This document shows positions 9,470-19,550 of a stretch of DNA of 64,000 nt, in pieces (positions within the stretch are counted from its first letter, which is position 1; the number at the start of each line of letters is the position of its first letter). A program made the translations under genes and the position numbers. Source of the stretch: Litorihabitans aurantiacus (GTDB lineage: Bacteria > Actinomycetota > Actinomycetes > Actinomycetales > Beutenbergiaceae); NCBI RefSeq assembly GCF_030161595.1, contig NZ_BSUM01000001.1, positions 2,914,001 to 2,978,000 of the forward strand, read 5' to 3'. Under the pieces are notes generated by a model. The model was not told the DNA's origin. It saw only the letters and a list, made by a program, of their open reading frames with translations, and searched no databases.

Positions 9470-9534
9470 CGAGCCATGGTGGCGACGACGGCGCGCGCGG
9501 TCCAGCGCTTTCGCGTCGGTTGACGACGGCGTGG

Positions 9535-9574
9535 GTCGGCAATCCTCTCGGGGAGGGTCAGCAAAGCTCTCGCG
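9535..9574 (-). repeat. Right copy of the 40-bp inverted repeat flanking the GNAT gene
   Basis: The sequence matches the complement of 8772-8811 at 38 of 40 positions. It lies 65 bp upstream of the GNAT start and 21 bp beyond the stop of the desaturase gene. It could also act as a terminator or operator for these genes. Confidence 0.85.
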
Positions 9575-9595
9575 AAAGCAGCAGGGCCTTCGCCA

Positions 9596-11167
9596 TCAGG
9601 CGGGGCCGATCAGGCCCGCCGTGATCTCCGCCGAGAGGGTCACGAGCGGCAGCCCGCCGCCCGGGTGCGACGAGCCGCCCACCAGGTACAGCCCCCGCAC
9701 CGGCCCGCGGTTCGCCGGCCGCAGGAACGCCGACGCCGACTTGTTGGACGACGTCCCGTAGATCGCCCCGCCGGGCGCCAGCACCGAGCGCTCGAGGTCC
9801 GCCGGCGAGCGCGTCTCCACCCACCGCACGTACGGCCGCACGTCGAGCCCCCGCCGCGCCATGACGTCGAGGATCCGCCGCCCGTACGCCTCCGCGAGCC
9901 CCGGCGCGTCCCAGTCCGCGCCCCGCGCGGGGTCGTGCCGCGGCGCGTTCACGAGCACGAACCACGCGCCCTCCCCGCGCGTCAGCCCGGCCGACCCGCC
10001 GGGCACGATCGCGGCGTCCTGCGGCGCGGTCACGTACACGGTCGGGTCGTCCACCGGTCGCGGCCCACCGCCGCCGTGCCAGCGCCCGTACCGCCCGACC
10101 CCGAACACGGCGTCGAACTCGTCGTCGTAGTCGCGCGGGAACAGCACGCGGTGGTGCGCCGCCCGCTCACGCAGCGACGCCGGCAGCCCCTCCAGCGCGA
10201 GCAGCAGCACGAAGCCCGCGAGCGACGGCGTCGCGCGCCGCAGCGCCCGCAGCCGTCGCCTCGCCCCGGCCCCCGCGAGCAGCTCGCCGTACACCTGGCT
10301 CGCGTCGGCGTTCGCGACGACGACGTCCGCCGCCACCCGCTCCCCGCCGGCCGTCACGACGCCGGTGACGCGCGCGCCGTCGTGCTCGATCGACGCGACC
10401 CGCACCCCCGTGCGAATCTCTGCCCCGCGGTCCCGCGCCCGGCGAGCAATGGCCGCGCCGAGCGCGCGCAGCCCGCCGCGCACGTACCAGGAGCCGAACG
10501 CCTGCTCCGCGTACGGCACCGTCGCGAGGGCCGACGGCGCACGCCGCGGATCGCTGCCCGTGTAGGTCGCGTAGCGGTCGAGCATCGCGCGCAGCCGCGG
10601 ATCGTGCAGGCGCCGCGCGCCGAAGGCCCGCAGGCTCAGCCACGGCGCGATGGTCGTCAGGTTCGCGGTGTCCGACGACATCGCCGCCAGCGTGCCGCGG
10701 CCGATCGGCGAGCGCAGGAACGGCTGCTCGGCGACGTCCCAGATCGCGGCGGCGTCGCGCGTGAACGCGGCCCACTGCTCGCCCGTCCCGGCGCCGAGCG
10801 CGGCGTCCAGGGCGGCGGGAATCTCCTCGATCCGGCCCGGGAGGTCGACGCCCGTGCCGTCGGGGAAGGTGTAGCGGCAGGCGACGTCGAGGCGTTCGAG
10901 GTCGACGGCGTCGGCCAGCGGCGCACCCGTCGCGTCGAACAGGTCCTCGAAGACCTGCGGCATCGTGACGAGCGACGGGCCCGTGTCGAAGACGTAGCCG
11001 TCGCGCTCGTAGGTGCCGAGCTTGCCGCCGATCGCGTCGGCGGCCTCCAGGACCGTGACGCGGTGGCCGAGCGCGGCCAGGCGTGCGGCGGCGGCGAGGC
11101 CACCGACGCCCGCGCCGATCACGACGACCCGGCCCGCGCCGTCGCGCGCCCCGCCGTCGCCCCTCAC
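9596..11167 (-). CDS. CrtI/CrtD-like carotenoid desaturase (second desaturase of the operon)
   Basis: 523 aa, starting at a GTG (11167) that overlaps the stop of the upstream glycosyltransferase by 4 bp. It is an FAD-dependent amine-oxidase-fold enzyme: the dinucleotide motif is [14 protein letters not shown], followed by the phytoene-desaturase signature [19 protein letters not shown]. The C-terminal flavin-binding region is [18 protein letters not shown]. It differs clearly from the crtI five genes upstream, which argues for a separate step. By position with CruF- and CruG-like genes it is most likely a 3',4'-desaturase (CrtD type) acting on a hydroxylated acyclic carotenoid; a ketolase or oxidase role is not excluded. 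Last gene of the operon. Confidence 0.85.
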   Translation of the reverse strand: MRGDGGARDGAGRVVVIGAGVGGLAAAARLAALGHRVTVLEAADAIGGKLGTYERDGYVFDTGPSLVTMPQVFEDLFDATGAPLADAVDLERLDVACRYTFPDGTGVDLPGRIEEIPAALDAALGAGTGEQWAAFTRDAAAIWDVAEQPFLRSPIGRGTLAAMSSDTANLTTIAPWLSLRAFGARRLHDPRLRAMLDRYATYTGSDPRRAPSALATVPYAEQAFGSWYVRGGLRALGAAIARRARDRGAEIRTGVRVASIEHDGARVTGVVTAGGERVAADVVVANADASQVYGELLAGAGARRRLRALRRATPSLAGFVLLLALEGLPASLRERAAHHRVLFPRDYDDEFDAVFGVGRYGRWHGGGGPRPVDDPTVYVTAPQDAAIVPGGSAGLTRGEGAWFVLVNAPRHDPARGADWDAPGLAEAYGRRILDVMARRGLDVRPYVRWVETRSPADLERSVLAPGGAIYGTSSNKSASAFLRPANRGPVRGLYLVGGSSHPGGGLPLVTLSAEITAGLIGPA

Positions 11168-12384
11168 GGCCGCCACCCCCGCCGTGCGGCCGGGTAGGTC
11201 CGCCCGCGCCACTCCAGCCGCCCGCTGATCGCGCGCCGGTAGGCGGGCAGCACCGCGAGCGGGCTGATCGGACCGAGCAGCGTCTCGGCGAGGTCGACGG
11301 CGCGCGTCCGCCCCACGAGCAGGTTCACCACCGCCCGGTCGATCAGGCCGAGCCCGCGCACGAGGCGGACGAGCGGCGTCGGGCGCAGGAGCCACGGCAG
11401 CGTGTACGTCATCACGAAGAACGCCGCCGACCCGACCATCACCAGCCGCGACTCGCGGTGCAGCCCCGGCATGCTCTTGGCCATCCCCACGACGGCAGCG
11501 GCGTAGGAGTCGTACATCCGCACCTCGATCGCCTCCCCGCCGAGCACGACGTCGAAGCGCGCCCCCGCGTCCCGCGCACGCCGCGCGAGGCGCACGTCCT
11601 CCAGCAGCTCGCCGCGCACGGCGGCGTGCCCGCCCGCGCGCTCGTAGGCCTCGCGCCGGAACGCCATCACCTGGCCGTTGGCCGCGAGCGCACCGTGCCC
11701 CCGCGACCGGATGATCGGCACCGGCGCGTTCCCGACGAAGGCGGCGTCCACCAGCGGCACCATGACGCGCTCGCCGAACGATCCGACGAGGTGGCGCGGG
11801 AAGACGGTCAGCAGGTCCGCGCGTCCCCGGTCCATCTCGGCCACGAGCCGGGCGAGGGCGCCGGGGCGCCAGGTGACGTCGGCGTCGGTGAAGACGAGGA
11901 GGTGCGGGCGGGTGTCGTCGGGAGCGGCCTCGGCGCCGTCGCCCGTCACGGCGTCCGCCAGCTGCTGGCACGCCCACGTCTTACCCACCCAGCCCTCGGG
12001 CAGGGGCCGCCCGGCGATCACCTGGGCGCCGGCGTCGCGTGCCACGCGGGCCGTCCCGTCGGAGGAGTGGTCGTCGAGCACGACGACGTCGTCCGCCCCC
12101 TGGGCGAGCAGGTGCGGGAGCGTCGCGGGCAGGGTCGTGGCCTCGTCCCGCGCGGGGACGAGGAGGCTGACGCGGTAGCGGTCGAGTGCGCCGTCGGGCA
12201 CGCCGTCGGGCGCCGCACCCTCCGGCGCGCGCAGCCGCCGCAGGCCGAGGGCGTTCAGGACCAGCGCCATCGCGCGGTAGGCGAGGTAGGTCAGCGCGAG
12301 GCCGCCGGCGACGGCGGAGGTGACACCCGCCGTCGTCGGCCGGCGGTCCCCGAGGGCGAACCGGGCCAGGCGCTCGCGCTTCAT
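11164..12384 (-). CDS. Family-2 glycosyltransferase, CruG-like carotenoid glycosyltransferase
   Basis: 406 aa from the ATG at 12384, which overlaps the acyltransferase stop (ATGA). An N-terminal hydrophobic helix (residues 22-45) precedes a GT-A domain. The domain shows [22 protein letters not shown], the metal-binding DAD in [10 protein letters not shown], and the acceptor-side [15 protein letters not shown]. Two or three hydrophobic segments at residues 285-360 tether the C-terminus to the membrane. This layout matches CruG, the 2'-O-glycosyltransferase of myxoxanthophyll-type synthesis, and its position next to a CruF homologue supports that. I infer that it adds a sugar to a hydroxylated carotenoid end. 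A lipid-related GT2 is the alternative. Confidence 0.82.
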   Translation of the reverse strand: MKRERLARFALGDRRPTTAGVTSAVAGGLALTYLAYRAMALVLNALGLRRLRAPEGAAPDGVPDGALDRYRVSLLVPARDEATTLPATLPHLLAQGADDVVVLDDHSSDGTARVARDAGAQVIAGRPLPEGWVGKTWACQQLADAVTGDGAEAAPDDTRPHLLVFTDADVTWRPGALARLVAEMDRGRADLLTVFPRHLVGSFGERVMVPLVDAAFVGNAPVPIIRSRGHGALAANGQVMAFRREAYERAGGHAAVRGELLEDVRLARRARDAGARFDVVLGGEAIEVRMYDSYAAAVVGMAKSMPGLHRESRLVMVGSAAFFVMTYTLPWLLRPTPLVRLVRGLGLIDRAVVNLLVGRTRAVDLAETLLGPISPLAVLPAYRRAISGRLEWRGRTYPAARRGWRP

Positions 12385-13130
12385 CGCGGGCACCGATCGG
12401 TCGGCGCAGGTTCGCGCCTGCTCGGGACGCCGGTCAGCCACGCGAGCGCCCGCACGGCCCACCCGACGGAGTCGCGACGCCGGGACGTCCCGTGCAGGAG
12501 CACGCGGTAGCCGGGCACGGGGTGCTCGGGGTGGGCGGCGGCGACGTCGTCGGCCAGCCGCGCCGACTCCTGCCGCAGGCGCTCCGCGAGCGCGGTGGTG
12601 AGGGCGGCGACGTCGCTCGACGTGGTGCCGCGGGGCCCCGTGCTCAGCGGCTGCCCCATCCGCACGAGCACCTCGGGCTGCGGGGCGCCGCGCGTCACGA
12701 CGGCGAGCGCGACGGGGACGAGCGGCGCGCCCGCCGTCCGCGCGACCCAGGCGGCTCCGGGGTGCAGCGGCGCGAGCCGGCCGCGCGGCTGGAGCTCGCC
12801 CTCCGGGAAGACGACCGCCCAGCGTCCCGCGGCGGCGGCGCGCACGAGGTCGCGGGCGCCGCCCGTGTCGACGGCACCGACCAGGCGCAGGAACGGGAAC
12901 GCGGCGAGGCGACGCGCGGTCATCATGACGGCGGGGCGGGTGCCGACGGCGCCGGCGAGCGCGGCGAGCACGTAGCCGTCCCACCACGAGGAGTGCGTCG
13001 AGGCGAGGACGGCGCCGCCGCGGGGAAGGTCGCCGGCGACCGCGATGCTGTCGAACGACCGGCGCAGGCTGCGGCCGACGCTGTGCGCCACGAGGGCGCG
13101 CCCGAGGGCGTCGGGGAAGAGCTGGGGCAT
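12381..13130 (-). CDS. PlsC-type acyltransferase (candidate carotenoid-glycoside acylase)
   Basis: 249 aa from the ATG at 13130, which shares one base with the upstream stop (TGATG). The HX4D catalytic motif is [10 protein letters not shown] near residue 52, and the acyl-acceptor motif is [10 protein letters not shown] near residue 115. These define the 1-acyl-sn-glycerol-3-phosphate acyltransferase fold. Inside a carotenoid operon and directly before a glycosyltransferase, I infer it esterifies the sugar of a carotenoid glycoside, as the acyltransferases in staphyloxanthin-like and salinixanthin-like clusters do. A general phospholipid role cannot be ruled out. Confidence 0.82.
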   Translation of the reverse strand: MPQLFPDALGRALVAHSVGRSLRRSFDSIAVAGDLPRGGAVLASTHSSWWDGYVLAALAGAVGTRPAVMMTARRLAAFPFLRLVGAVDTGGARDLVRAAAAGRWAVVFPEGELQPRGRLAPLHPGAAWVARTAGAPLVPVALAVVTRGAPQPEVLVRMGQPLSTGPRGTTSSDVAALTTALAERLRQESARLADDVAAAHPEHPVPGYRVLLHGTSRRRDSVGWAVRALAWLTGVPSRREPAPTDRCPR

Positions 13131-14221
13131 CAGCGAACGTTCGCGGAGCGGGCGAGGGCGCGGACCAGCGGGAGCGCCACCGTGCCCATCACCACGCCGC
13201 CGGCGACGGCGACCGACGGGCGCGACCAGAACGTCAGGTTGCCCAGGACGCACGAGACGTAGGTCCACAGGTAGACGGCGTACGGCACGGCGTCGGCGCG
13301 CTGCGCCTGCGGCCGCCCGAGCGGTCGGGCGTCGCTGCGCCGTCGCGCGCGGCCGTGCCACGCCTCCAGCAGCGCCGCCACGACCACCGACGTCAGGAAC
13401 CACCCCGCGTAGTTCGTCAGCGGGATCCCGGGCGTCCCGGGCAGCGACGGCTCGGGGTTGGCCCAGCCCCAGTTCCCGGCGTCGACCATCTGCGGGTCGA
13501 GGAACACGTCCCACGCCGTCAGCGCCAGCGCCGCGACCCCGAGACGCGCGACGCGCCGCAGCCCGCCGCCCTCGCCCACGAGCCGGGTGGCGACCACGAG
13601 CGCCGGGTACGCGAGCGTCAGCCACGCGAGCAGGACGAGCACCGAGACGCCCGCCAGCTCCGGTCCGAGCGTGCCGGTGTAGGCGTACTCGCCGAAAGGG
13701 AAGCCGGTCGCGATGCCGACCGCCTCGGCCACCCACGTCGCCGCGGCCACGATCGCGACCATCCCGGCCCCGAACCGCCAGCCCCCGACGGACGTGGCGT
13801 GCAGCGCCGCCGTCGCGCCCATGAGCACGACGCTCGCGACCGTGCGGGGGATCGACCCGCCGTCGAGCGCGAAGGTTCCCTGCACCGCGACGGCGGCCGC
13901 GAACGTCACCCACGCCGCGCGCCCGGCGAGGCGCCGGCCGCGGTGCGCCGTCGCGAGCGTCCCGTGGCGGGCGACGGCGCGCGCCGCCTCCGAGCGTCCG
14001 GTCGCCCTCGCGCGGGGTGCGGGAGCCGGTGTCGCGACGGCGGGGGTGGCACCGCGCTCGCGAGCCTCGCGGGCCTCGCGGCGCTCGCGCAGCGACCGGG
14101 ACAGCCTCCGGTAGGCCAGCACCCCGACGGCGACGCCCGCCCCGACGGCGGCCGCGACGTGCGCCGGGCGCACCCCGCCGAGCGGCGCGGTCGGGGGCGG
14201 CAGGACGGCGAGCGCGCTCAC
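13130..14221 (-). CDS. cruF: CruF-family carotenoid hydratase (DUF422/Caroten_synth)
   Basis: 363 aa from the GTG at 14221, which overlaps the crtI stop by 4 bp. After a charged Ala/Arg-rich stretch (to about residue 100), seven or eight hydrophobic helices follow. The family motifs are clear: [31 protein letters not shown], and [14 protein letters not shown]. CruF enzymes add water across the 1,2 (1',2') double bond of lycopene-like ends, giving tertiary hydroxyl groups. A hydratase here, with no cyclase, points to an acyclic hydroxylated product. It is translationally coupled on both sides. Confidence 0.85.
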   Translation of the reverse strand: MSALAVLPPPTAPLGGVRPAHVAAAVGAGVAVGVLAYRRLSRSLRERREAREARERGATPAVATPAPAPRARATGRSEAARAVARHGTLATAHRGRRLAGRAAWVTFAAAVAVQGTFALDGGSIPRTVASVVLMGATAALHATSVGGWRFGAGMVAIVAAATWVAEAVGIATGFPFGEYAYTGTLGPELAGVSVLVLLAWLTLAYPALVVATRLVGEGGGLRRVARLGVAALALTAWDVFLDPQMVDAGNWGWANPEPSLPGTPGIPLTNYAGWFLTSVVVAALLEAWHGRARRRSDARPLGRPQAQRADAVPYAVYLWTYVSCVLGNLTFWSRPSVAVAGGVVMGTVALPLVRALARSANVR

Positions 14222-15944
14222 GAAGCGGTCCGCGTCGACGCGTCCGACGGTGACTCGTCCGACGGTGACTCGCCCGACGGCGGCGCATCCGTCTCGGACG
14301 CACCCGCCCCCAGCGTCCGCTCGATCCCGGGCGCCCGCCACAGCGGCAGCGGTCCGGGCGAACTGTCGCCGCGCAGCTTCTTCAGCACCAGCTCGGCCGA
14401 GATGAGGCACATCGGCACACCGACGCCGGGCACCGTCGTCGCGCCCGCGTAGTACAGGCCCTCGACCTTCCGCGAGGCGGGACCGCGGCGGAACATCGCC
14501 GACTGGCGCAGCACGTGCGCGGGGCCGAGCATGCCGTCACGCCAGGAGTGGTACTCGGTGCCGAAGTCGGCCGGACCGAGCGTGTGGCGCACCGTGATCC
14601 GCTCGGCGAGGTCGGGCACGCCGGCCCAGCGGGCCACCTGGTCGATCGCGAGGTCGGCGATGCGCTCGACGGCGGGGTCCGCCCCCGACCCTGCGCCGCG
14701 GCGCTGCCCGGGTACCCGCTCCCGTGCCCGAGCCCGATCTCGCCCGAGACGGGCACGAGGAGGAACAGGTTCTCGCTGCCCGCGGGAGCCACGCCGTCGT
14801 CGGTCGCCGAGGGCCGGCACACGTACAGCGAGGTCGTCTCCGGCGTCGCGCTGCCCTGGAAGACCGCGTCGAGCCCGACCTCCCAGTCGCGCGTGAGCAT
14901 GAGGGTGTGGTGCGGCAGGCTCGGCAGCTCGCCCGAGACGCCGAGCATGACGAGCACGCTCGAGGGTCCCGGCTTCGTGCGGGTCCAGGCCCGCTCGGGC
15001 CAGGTCTGCAGATCGGGCGCGAGCAGCTGAGTCTCGGTGTGGTGCATGTCCGCGGCGGAGACGACGATCTCCGCGCGCGTCCGTCGGTGCTCACCGCCGG
15101 CGTCCGTCCACTCGACCCCGCGGACCTGCCCGCGCGAGCCGACCGGGAGGGCCGGGCCGCGCCGTCGGGCGGCGACGATCTGCGTGACCTCCGCGTCCAG
15201 CGTGATCCGCACCCCCTCGGCGAGCGCCCGCTCGTGCAGCGCGTGCACGAACGCGGTGAAGCCGCCGGTCGGGTAGCGCACGCCCTCGACGAGGTCGATG
15301 TGGCTCATCAGGTGGTAGATGGCGGGGGCCTCGCGCGGGTCGACCCCGAGGAAGATCGCGTTGTACTGCAGCATCTGGCGCAGCAGCGGGTGCTGGAACC
15401 GGGCGTCGGACCAGCGCGTGAGCGTCGTGGAGAGCCAGCGCACGAGGTCGCGCGAGGCGCGCCGCAGGCGCTCGCCGCTGATGTCCGGAACGGACGAGAA
15501 CGGGTTGTAGAGGAACTCCGCCAGGGAGATCTCCAGCGCCCGACGGGCCGAGTCGAGGTACTCGCGGAGCTGCTGCCCCGCGCCGGGCTCGAGGCTCTCG
15601 GCGAGGTCGGCGACGGCGTCGAGACCGCGCGGCACGTCCAGGCGGTCGACGGCGGAGCTCGGGTCCGCCTCCCCCGCCAGGATCGTGTAGCTGTCCAGCA
15701 CGTGCAGGTCGAGCATCTCCTCGATGCTCGTGCCGATGAGCTCGGCGTAGTGCGCGAACACGTCCGCCATCAGGTACCAGGACGGTCCGGTGTCGAAGCG
15801 GAACCCCGCGTCGTCGATCCACCCGGCGCGCCCGCCGACGCGCGAGCCGCGCTCGAGGATCTCCACCTCGTGCCCCTCGCGCGCGAGCAGGGTGGCCGTG
15901 GCCAGCCCCGCGATACCTGCACCGATCACGACGACGCGCGCCAC
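14218..15944 (-). CDS. crtI: Phytoene desaturase CrtI (apparent frameshift near residue 415)
   Basis: Starts at a GTG (15944) overlapping the crtB stop by 19 bp. The FAD motif is VVVIGAGIAGLATA and the family signature GGRAGWIDDAGFRFDTGPS follows. The frame loses sense after GHGSGYPGS, at about 14699-14715. A second frame ending at 14218 restores the conserved C-terminus: RHTLGPADFGTEYHSW and the flavin motif GLYYAGATTVPGVGVPMCLIS. One missing G in that short G/C-rich stretch explains the shift. Restored length is about 575 aa, with a Ser/Asp-rich tail. It would convert phytoene to lycopene by stepwise desaturation at the membrane. Confidence 0.88.
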
Positions 15945-16879
15945 GGAGCCTCCTTCAGGACGACGGCGGCCACGAGGCGCGCCTTGACGGGTGCGGGGAC
16001 GGAGATCCGCCGCCGCGCGAGCTGGTCGGCCGGGGTGGCCTCGATGCGCCGGTTGAGCTCGGCGAAGAGCGCGAGCGCGGCGCCGACGCCGGCGCGGCAG
16101 TCGCGCGGCAGGAGCGCGAGCCCGCGGCGGGCGGTGGCGACGTCGGCGTCGACCCGGTCCACCCACAGGCGCTTGGTGGCCTCGTCGACGACGGCGTGGC
16201 TCGCGCTCGTCGCCGTCGCCCCGGATTCCTCGCCCGGCAGGTATCCGCGGCCGCGCGCGGCGTCGTCGGCGAGGTCCCGCAGGAAGTTGACGTTCTGGAA
16301 GGCGGCACCGAGGGCGCGGGCGCTGGCGGTCATGACCTCGCGGTCGGCGTCGGGCACCGTGCGGCCCGCGAGGAAGACCTGCAGGCACATGAGCCCGACG
16401 ACCTCGGCGCTGCCGTAGACGTAGGCCTCCTGCTCGGCCGCGTCGAGGTCGTGCGGGTCGAGGTCCATCTCCATCGAGGCGAAGAACGGCCGCGTCAGGC
16501 TCGCGTCGATGCCGCTGGCACGGGCGGCGACGGCGAAGGCGTGCACCACGAGGTTCGTGCTGAACCCCGAGGCGATCGCGGCGTCGACCTCCGCCTCGAG
16601 CGCGCGCAGGGCGGTGAGCTGCTCGGGGAGCGTGAGCCCCGCGGCGGACCCGACGCCGTCGACCACCTCGTCCGCGACGCGCACGAGCGCGTAGACGGAC
16701 GCGATCGCGGTGCGGCAGCGGGGCGCGAGGAGGCGCGTGGCGAGACCGAAGGACGTCGAGTAGCTGGCGATGACGCGCTGGGCGGAGTCCTGCGCGACGC
16801 GGGTGTAGCGCGTGAGGGCGGCGGCGTTGACCGTCGCGTCGGCTCCGCTGCTGCCTCTGCTGCGCTCGGGCACGCTCAC
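15926..16879 (-). CDS. crtB: Phytoene synthase
   Basis: 317 aa from the GTG at 16879 (GTGA overlap with the crtE stop). It belongs to the squalene/phytoene synthase family: the first aspartate-rich motif is VRVADEVVDG near residue 65, and the second is NFLRDLADDAARGRGYLP near residue 190. It condenses two geranylgeranyl diphosphates head-to-head to phytoene, using the product of the upstream gene. The order crtE-crtB-crtI with coupled starts is the classic actinobacterial arrangement. Confidence 0.93.
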   Translation of the reverse strand: MSVPERSRGSSGADATVNAAALTRYTRVAQDSAQRVIASYSTSFGLATRLLAPRCRTAIASVYALVRVADEVVDGVGSAAGLTLPEQLTALRALEAEVDAAIASGFSTNLVVHAFAVAARASGIDASLTRPFFASMEMDLDPHDLDAAEQEAYVYGSAEVVGLMCLQVFLAGRTVPDADREVMTASARALGAAFQNVNFLRDLADDAARGRGYLPGEESGATATSASHAVVDEATKRLWVDRVDADVATARRGLALLPRDCRAGVGAALALFAELNRRIEATPADQLARRRISVPAPVKARLVAAVVLKEAPWRASS

Positions 16880-18012
16880 GAGCGCCGCTCCGTCAGGGCC
16901 GCCACCAGGGCCTGCAGCACGCCGCGCAGCGCTCCGGCCTCGTCCGCGATGCGGCGCGCGTCCGTGAGGGCGCGCTCGAGGTCGTCCTGCGCGGCGGCCC
17001 GCGCCCCGCTGGACTCCAGCAGCGCGAGGACGCGCGCGGCGTCGTCGGGCGTGATGTCGGCCCGGCCGAGGTGGGAGGAGATCTCGGCCCACTCCGGTGT
17101 GCTGCTCGCGTGCGCCATCACGGCGGTGTACTTGCCCTCGCGGATGTCGCTGACGGGGTCCTTGCCGACGAGCGCGGGGTCGCCGAAGAGCCCGAGCAGA
17201 TCGTCCTGGAGCTGGAACGCGAGGCCGAGCGCGGCGGCGAAGTCCTCGAGCTCGTCGGGCACGTCGGCCTCGAGCGCGATCAGCGCCCACAGGAGCGGGA
17301 GGCGCACGGTGTAGGCGCCGGTCTTGGACTGCGACATGGTCAGCACGTCCGCGAGGCTCGGGCGGTGCGCGCGCAGCGAGTAGCCGACGTCGGCCAGCTC
17401 GCCCGCGACCGAGTGCTGCAGCGTCTCCTGGAGCAGCTCGAGCAGGCGGCGGCGGACGTCGGCGGGCGCGTCGATGCGTGCGAGGCACTGGTGCGCCTGG
17501 GAGAGCACGAGGTCGCCTGCGAGGATCCCGGCGGCCTCGCCGACGGCGCGGCGCTCGGCGTCGGAGGCGCCCTCGGCGGTGATCTCCCGGCCGATGCGGG
17601 CGATGAGGTTCGGGCGGCCGCGCCGCACCGTGTCGTGGTCGATCACGTCGTCGTGCAGCAGGAAGGCGAGGTGCAGCATCTCGACGGCGACGGCGAGCTC
17701 GAGCACCGCCTCGCGGCGCGCGTCGTGCGCGGGGTCGGGGGTGATGTCGGCGGTGTTGCTGGTGGCGCTGGTGTCGCTGGCGGCGCTCACGGTGTCAGCG
17801 ACGGCGAGCAGGATCGCCGGGCGCACGAGCTTGCCCTCGACGAGGTTCTCGCCGATGACGCCCCAGATCTGCGCCAGCTCGGGGCTGTAGGCGGCGGCGC
17901 GGCGACCCTGCTCGCGCGGGATCTGCGCCAGGCGACGGCGGACCTCGGTGACGCCGTCGACGTCGACGAAGTCGGCGATGCGTGGCGAGGCCACGCGCAG
18001 TGCTTCGGGCAT
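16876..18012 (-). CDS. crtE: Geranylgeranyl diphosphate synthase (trans-polyprenyl synthase)
   Basis: 378 aa from the ATG at 18012, with AGGAGG just upstream. The first aspartate-rich motif is LLHDDVIDHD near residue 140, and the second is the variant FQLQDDLLGLFGD near residue 275. GKLVRPAILL carries the conserved basic diphosphate-binding residues. A Ser/Thr-rich insertion of about 25 residues near position 100 is unusual. It makes the C20 precursor and is the first gene of the seven-gene carotenoid operon, so its 5' region should carry the operon promoter. Confidence 0.92.
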   Translation of the reverse strand: MPEALRVASPRIADFVDVDGVTEVRRRLAQIPREQGRRAAAYSPELAQIWGVIGENLVEGKLVRPAILLAVADTVSAASDTSATSNTADITPDPAHDARREAVLELAVAVEMLHLAFLLHDDVIDHDTVRRGRPNLIARIGREITAEGASDAERRAVGEAAGILAGDLVLSQAHQCLARIDAPADVRRRLLELLQETLQHSVAGELADVGYSLRAHRPSLADVLTMSQSKTGAYTVRLPLLWALIALEADVPDELEDFAAALGLAFQLQDDLLGLFGDPALVGKDPVSDIREGKYTAVMAHASSTPEWAEISSHLGRADITPDDAARVLALLESSGARAAAQDDLERALTDARRIADEAGALRGVLQALVAALTERRS

Positions 18013-18436
18013 CCGGCCCTCCTGATAGCTGAACGACCGAGCGGATGGCCGGGACGTCTCGCCCCCGTGACACCGGCGCCACGCTCGAAGTTCGATCATC
18101 CGTCATTTCGGGCGCAGAGTCCCGCACCGCCGTGGGCGGGCGGGTGGGTGCCCGCGGGGCGGCACCGAGCCCCGCCGAGTTGCGCCCCGCGCAGCGTCGC
18201 GCCCCGCCGAGGTGCGACATCACCGCCGAGAAGCGCCTCGCGCCGGCGCGCCTCGACGCAGATGTCGCATCTCGGTGGCGTCGTGCCGCGCGCGAGCGGC
18301 GTGCGCGGATCGCGAGGGGCCGCTGTCGGCGCCCGGTCCCGTGAGGTGGCGCCGCCCGATGGCGCGTGGCTACGCTCGCGGGACGCGACTGCCGTGGCAC
18401 CGTCCGGTTGCCTTCCGCGATCCGAACGGGTGCTTC
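18013..18436. other. Intergenic region between crtE and the ACT gene, with two inverted repeats
   Basis: This 424-bp gap should hold the divergent promoters of the carotenoid operon and the ACT/SGNH pair. A perfect 11-bp palindrome TCGAAGTTCGA lies at 18085-18095, about 75 bp upstream of crtE, and is a candidate operator. A second inverted repeat pairs CCGAGGTGCGACATC (18207-18221) with 18261-18275, at 14 of 15 positions, around a GC-rich inner stem. I see no gene in it. Confidence 0.6.
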
Positions 18437-18850
18437 GTGCCTCCTGCCGTCTCCCTGCGAGCCCTGCCCGGTGACTACGTGATCGCGCGGTTCCCCGCCG
18501 GCACCGACACCGGCTCGTTGCTCCCCGACCTCCTGCGCTCCGCCGGCCTGGTCTCCGTCACGCGGACCGATCGAGAGGTCTCGATCGTGTGCGACGCCGC
18601 CCTCGCGCCGCCCGGGGCGGAGGTCGACGGCGAGTGGCGGGCGCTCTACGCCGACGGCGCGATCCCGTTCGGGCTAACCGGCGTCGTCGCGTCCCTTGTC
18701 GATCCGCTCGCGGCGATCGGCTGCCCGGTCTTCGTCGTCTCCACCTTCGACGGCGACGTGCTGATGACGCCGGGCGACCGCCACGCCGACGCGGTCGGCG
18801 CCCTTCGCGCCGCAGGACACACGATCGCGGCCGCGACCGACCATGGCTGA
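18437..18850 (+). CDS. ACT-domain protein
   Basis: 137 aa from the GTG at 18437, the first start giving a family-like N-terminus (PPAVSLRALPGDYVIARF). The two-lobe pattern, with ALYADGAIPFGLTGVVASLVDPLAAIGCPVFVVSTFDGD in the second half, matches stand-alone ACT_7-type proteins related to amino-acid sensing domains. No catalytic domain is attached. Its ligand is unknown. The last 8 bp overlap the start of the SGNH hydrolase gene. Confidence 0.75.
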   Translation: MPPAVSLRALPGDYVIARFPAGTDTGSLLPDLLRSAGLVSVTRTDREVSIVCDAALAPPGAEVDGEWRALYADGAIPFGLTGVVASLVDPLAAIGCPVFVVSTFDGDVLMTPGDRHADAVGALRAAGHTIAAATDHG

Positions 18851-19440
18851 GGCCGTGCGGGACGCGCGGATCTACTTCATCGGCGACTCCTACGTCGCCG
18901 GTACCGGTGACCCCGAGGCTCTCGCTGGGTCGGCCGCGTCGCGGCAGCAGCCATCGCGGACGGCGTCCGCTGTCGCCCTACAACCTCGGCATCCGCGGTC
19001 ACACCGGACCGCAGATCGCGGCGCGCGTGGCCACCGAGGTGCCCCCTCGGCTCGCCCGGGCCACCGACCCGCGCCTGGTCGTGTCGTTCGGCGCGAACGA
19101 CACCAGGGAGGTCGACGGCGCACGCCGGGCCACCCTTGCCGAGTCGCTCACCGCACTCGAGGACATCCGCTCGGCGATCGACGTCCCGCTGCTGGTGGTC
19201 GGGCCGCCGGCGGTCGTGGACGCCGCGCAGAACCGACGACTCGAGGAGCTGGACGCCGCGCTGCACGCGTCGGCCGAACGGCTCGGCGTGCCGTACGTGG
19301 GGCTCTACGCCTCCACGAGCACGTCACCGCTGTGGGAGCGCGAGATCGTGGACAGCGACGGGTACCACCCTGGGGCCGAGGGGTACGGGCTGCTCGCCGA
19401 GATCGTCGTGCCGCGCGTGCTCGGGTGGCTGCGGACCTGA
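18843..19440 (+). CDS. SGNH/GDSL-type hydrolase (two apparent frameshifts)
   Basis: ATG at 18843. Block I with the nucleophile serine is FIGDSYVAGTGD. The frame then changes twice within about 60 bp: once near 18921-18928 and once near 18962-18985. The three pieces together read as a normal SGNH protein: GDSYVAGTGDPEAL, then VGRVAAAAIADG, then PYNLGIRGHTG. Block III is FGANDTR and the catalytic Asp/His are in DSDGYHPGAEGY near the C-terminus. Each shift is explained by one missing base. Restored length is about 199 aa. It is probably a small esterase or lipase-like hydrolase. If the breaks are real it is a pseudogene. Confidence 0.8.
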
Positions 19441-19550
19441 CGATTCTCCGGGGCCGACCTCGTCGTGGCGTCGTCCCACGACCGCACTGCTCGTCCCTCG
19501 ACGCCCACGACACCGCGAAGGTCGATGGCGTCCCCTCCTAGGCTGACCCC

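Noticed and set aside
9596-11167. A second copy of phytoene desaturase as a simple duplication of crtI.
   Set aside because: Similarity to the first CrtI is limited to the FAD signatures, and its position after cruF and the glycosyltransferase suggests a distinct step.
18843-19440. The SGNH gene as a decayed pseudogene.
   Set aside because: All catalytic motifs survive and both shifts fit the same missing-base pattern as other genes in the window, so a sequence error is more likely.
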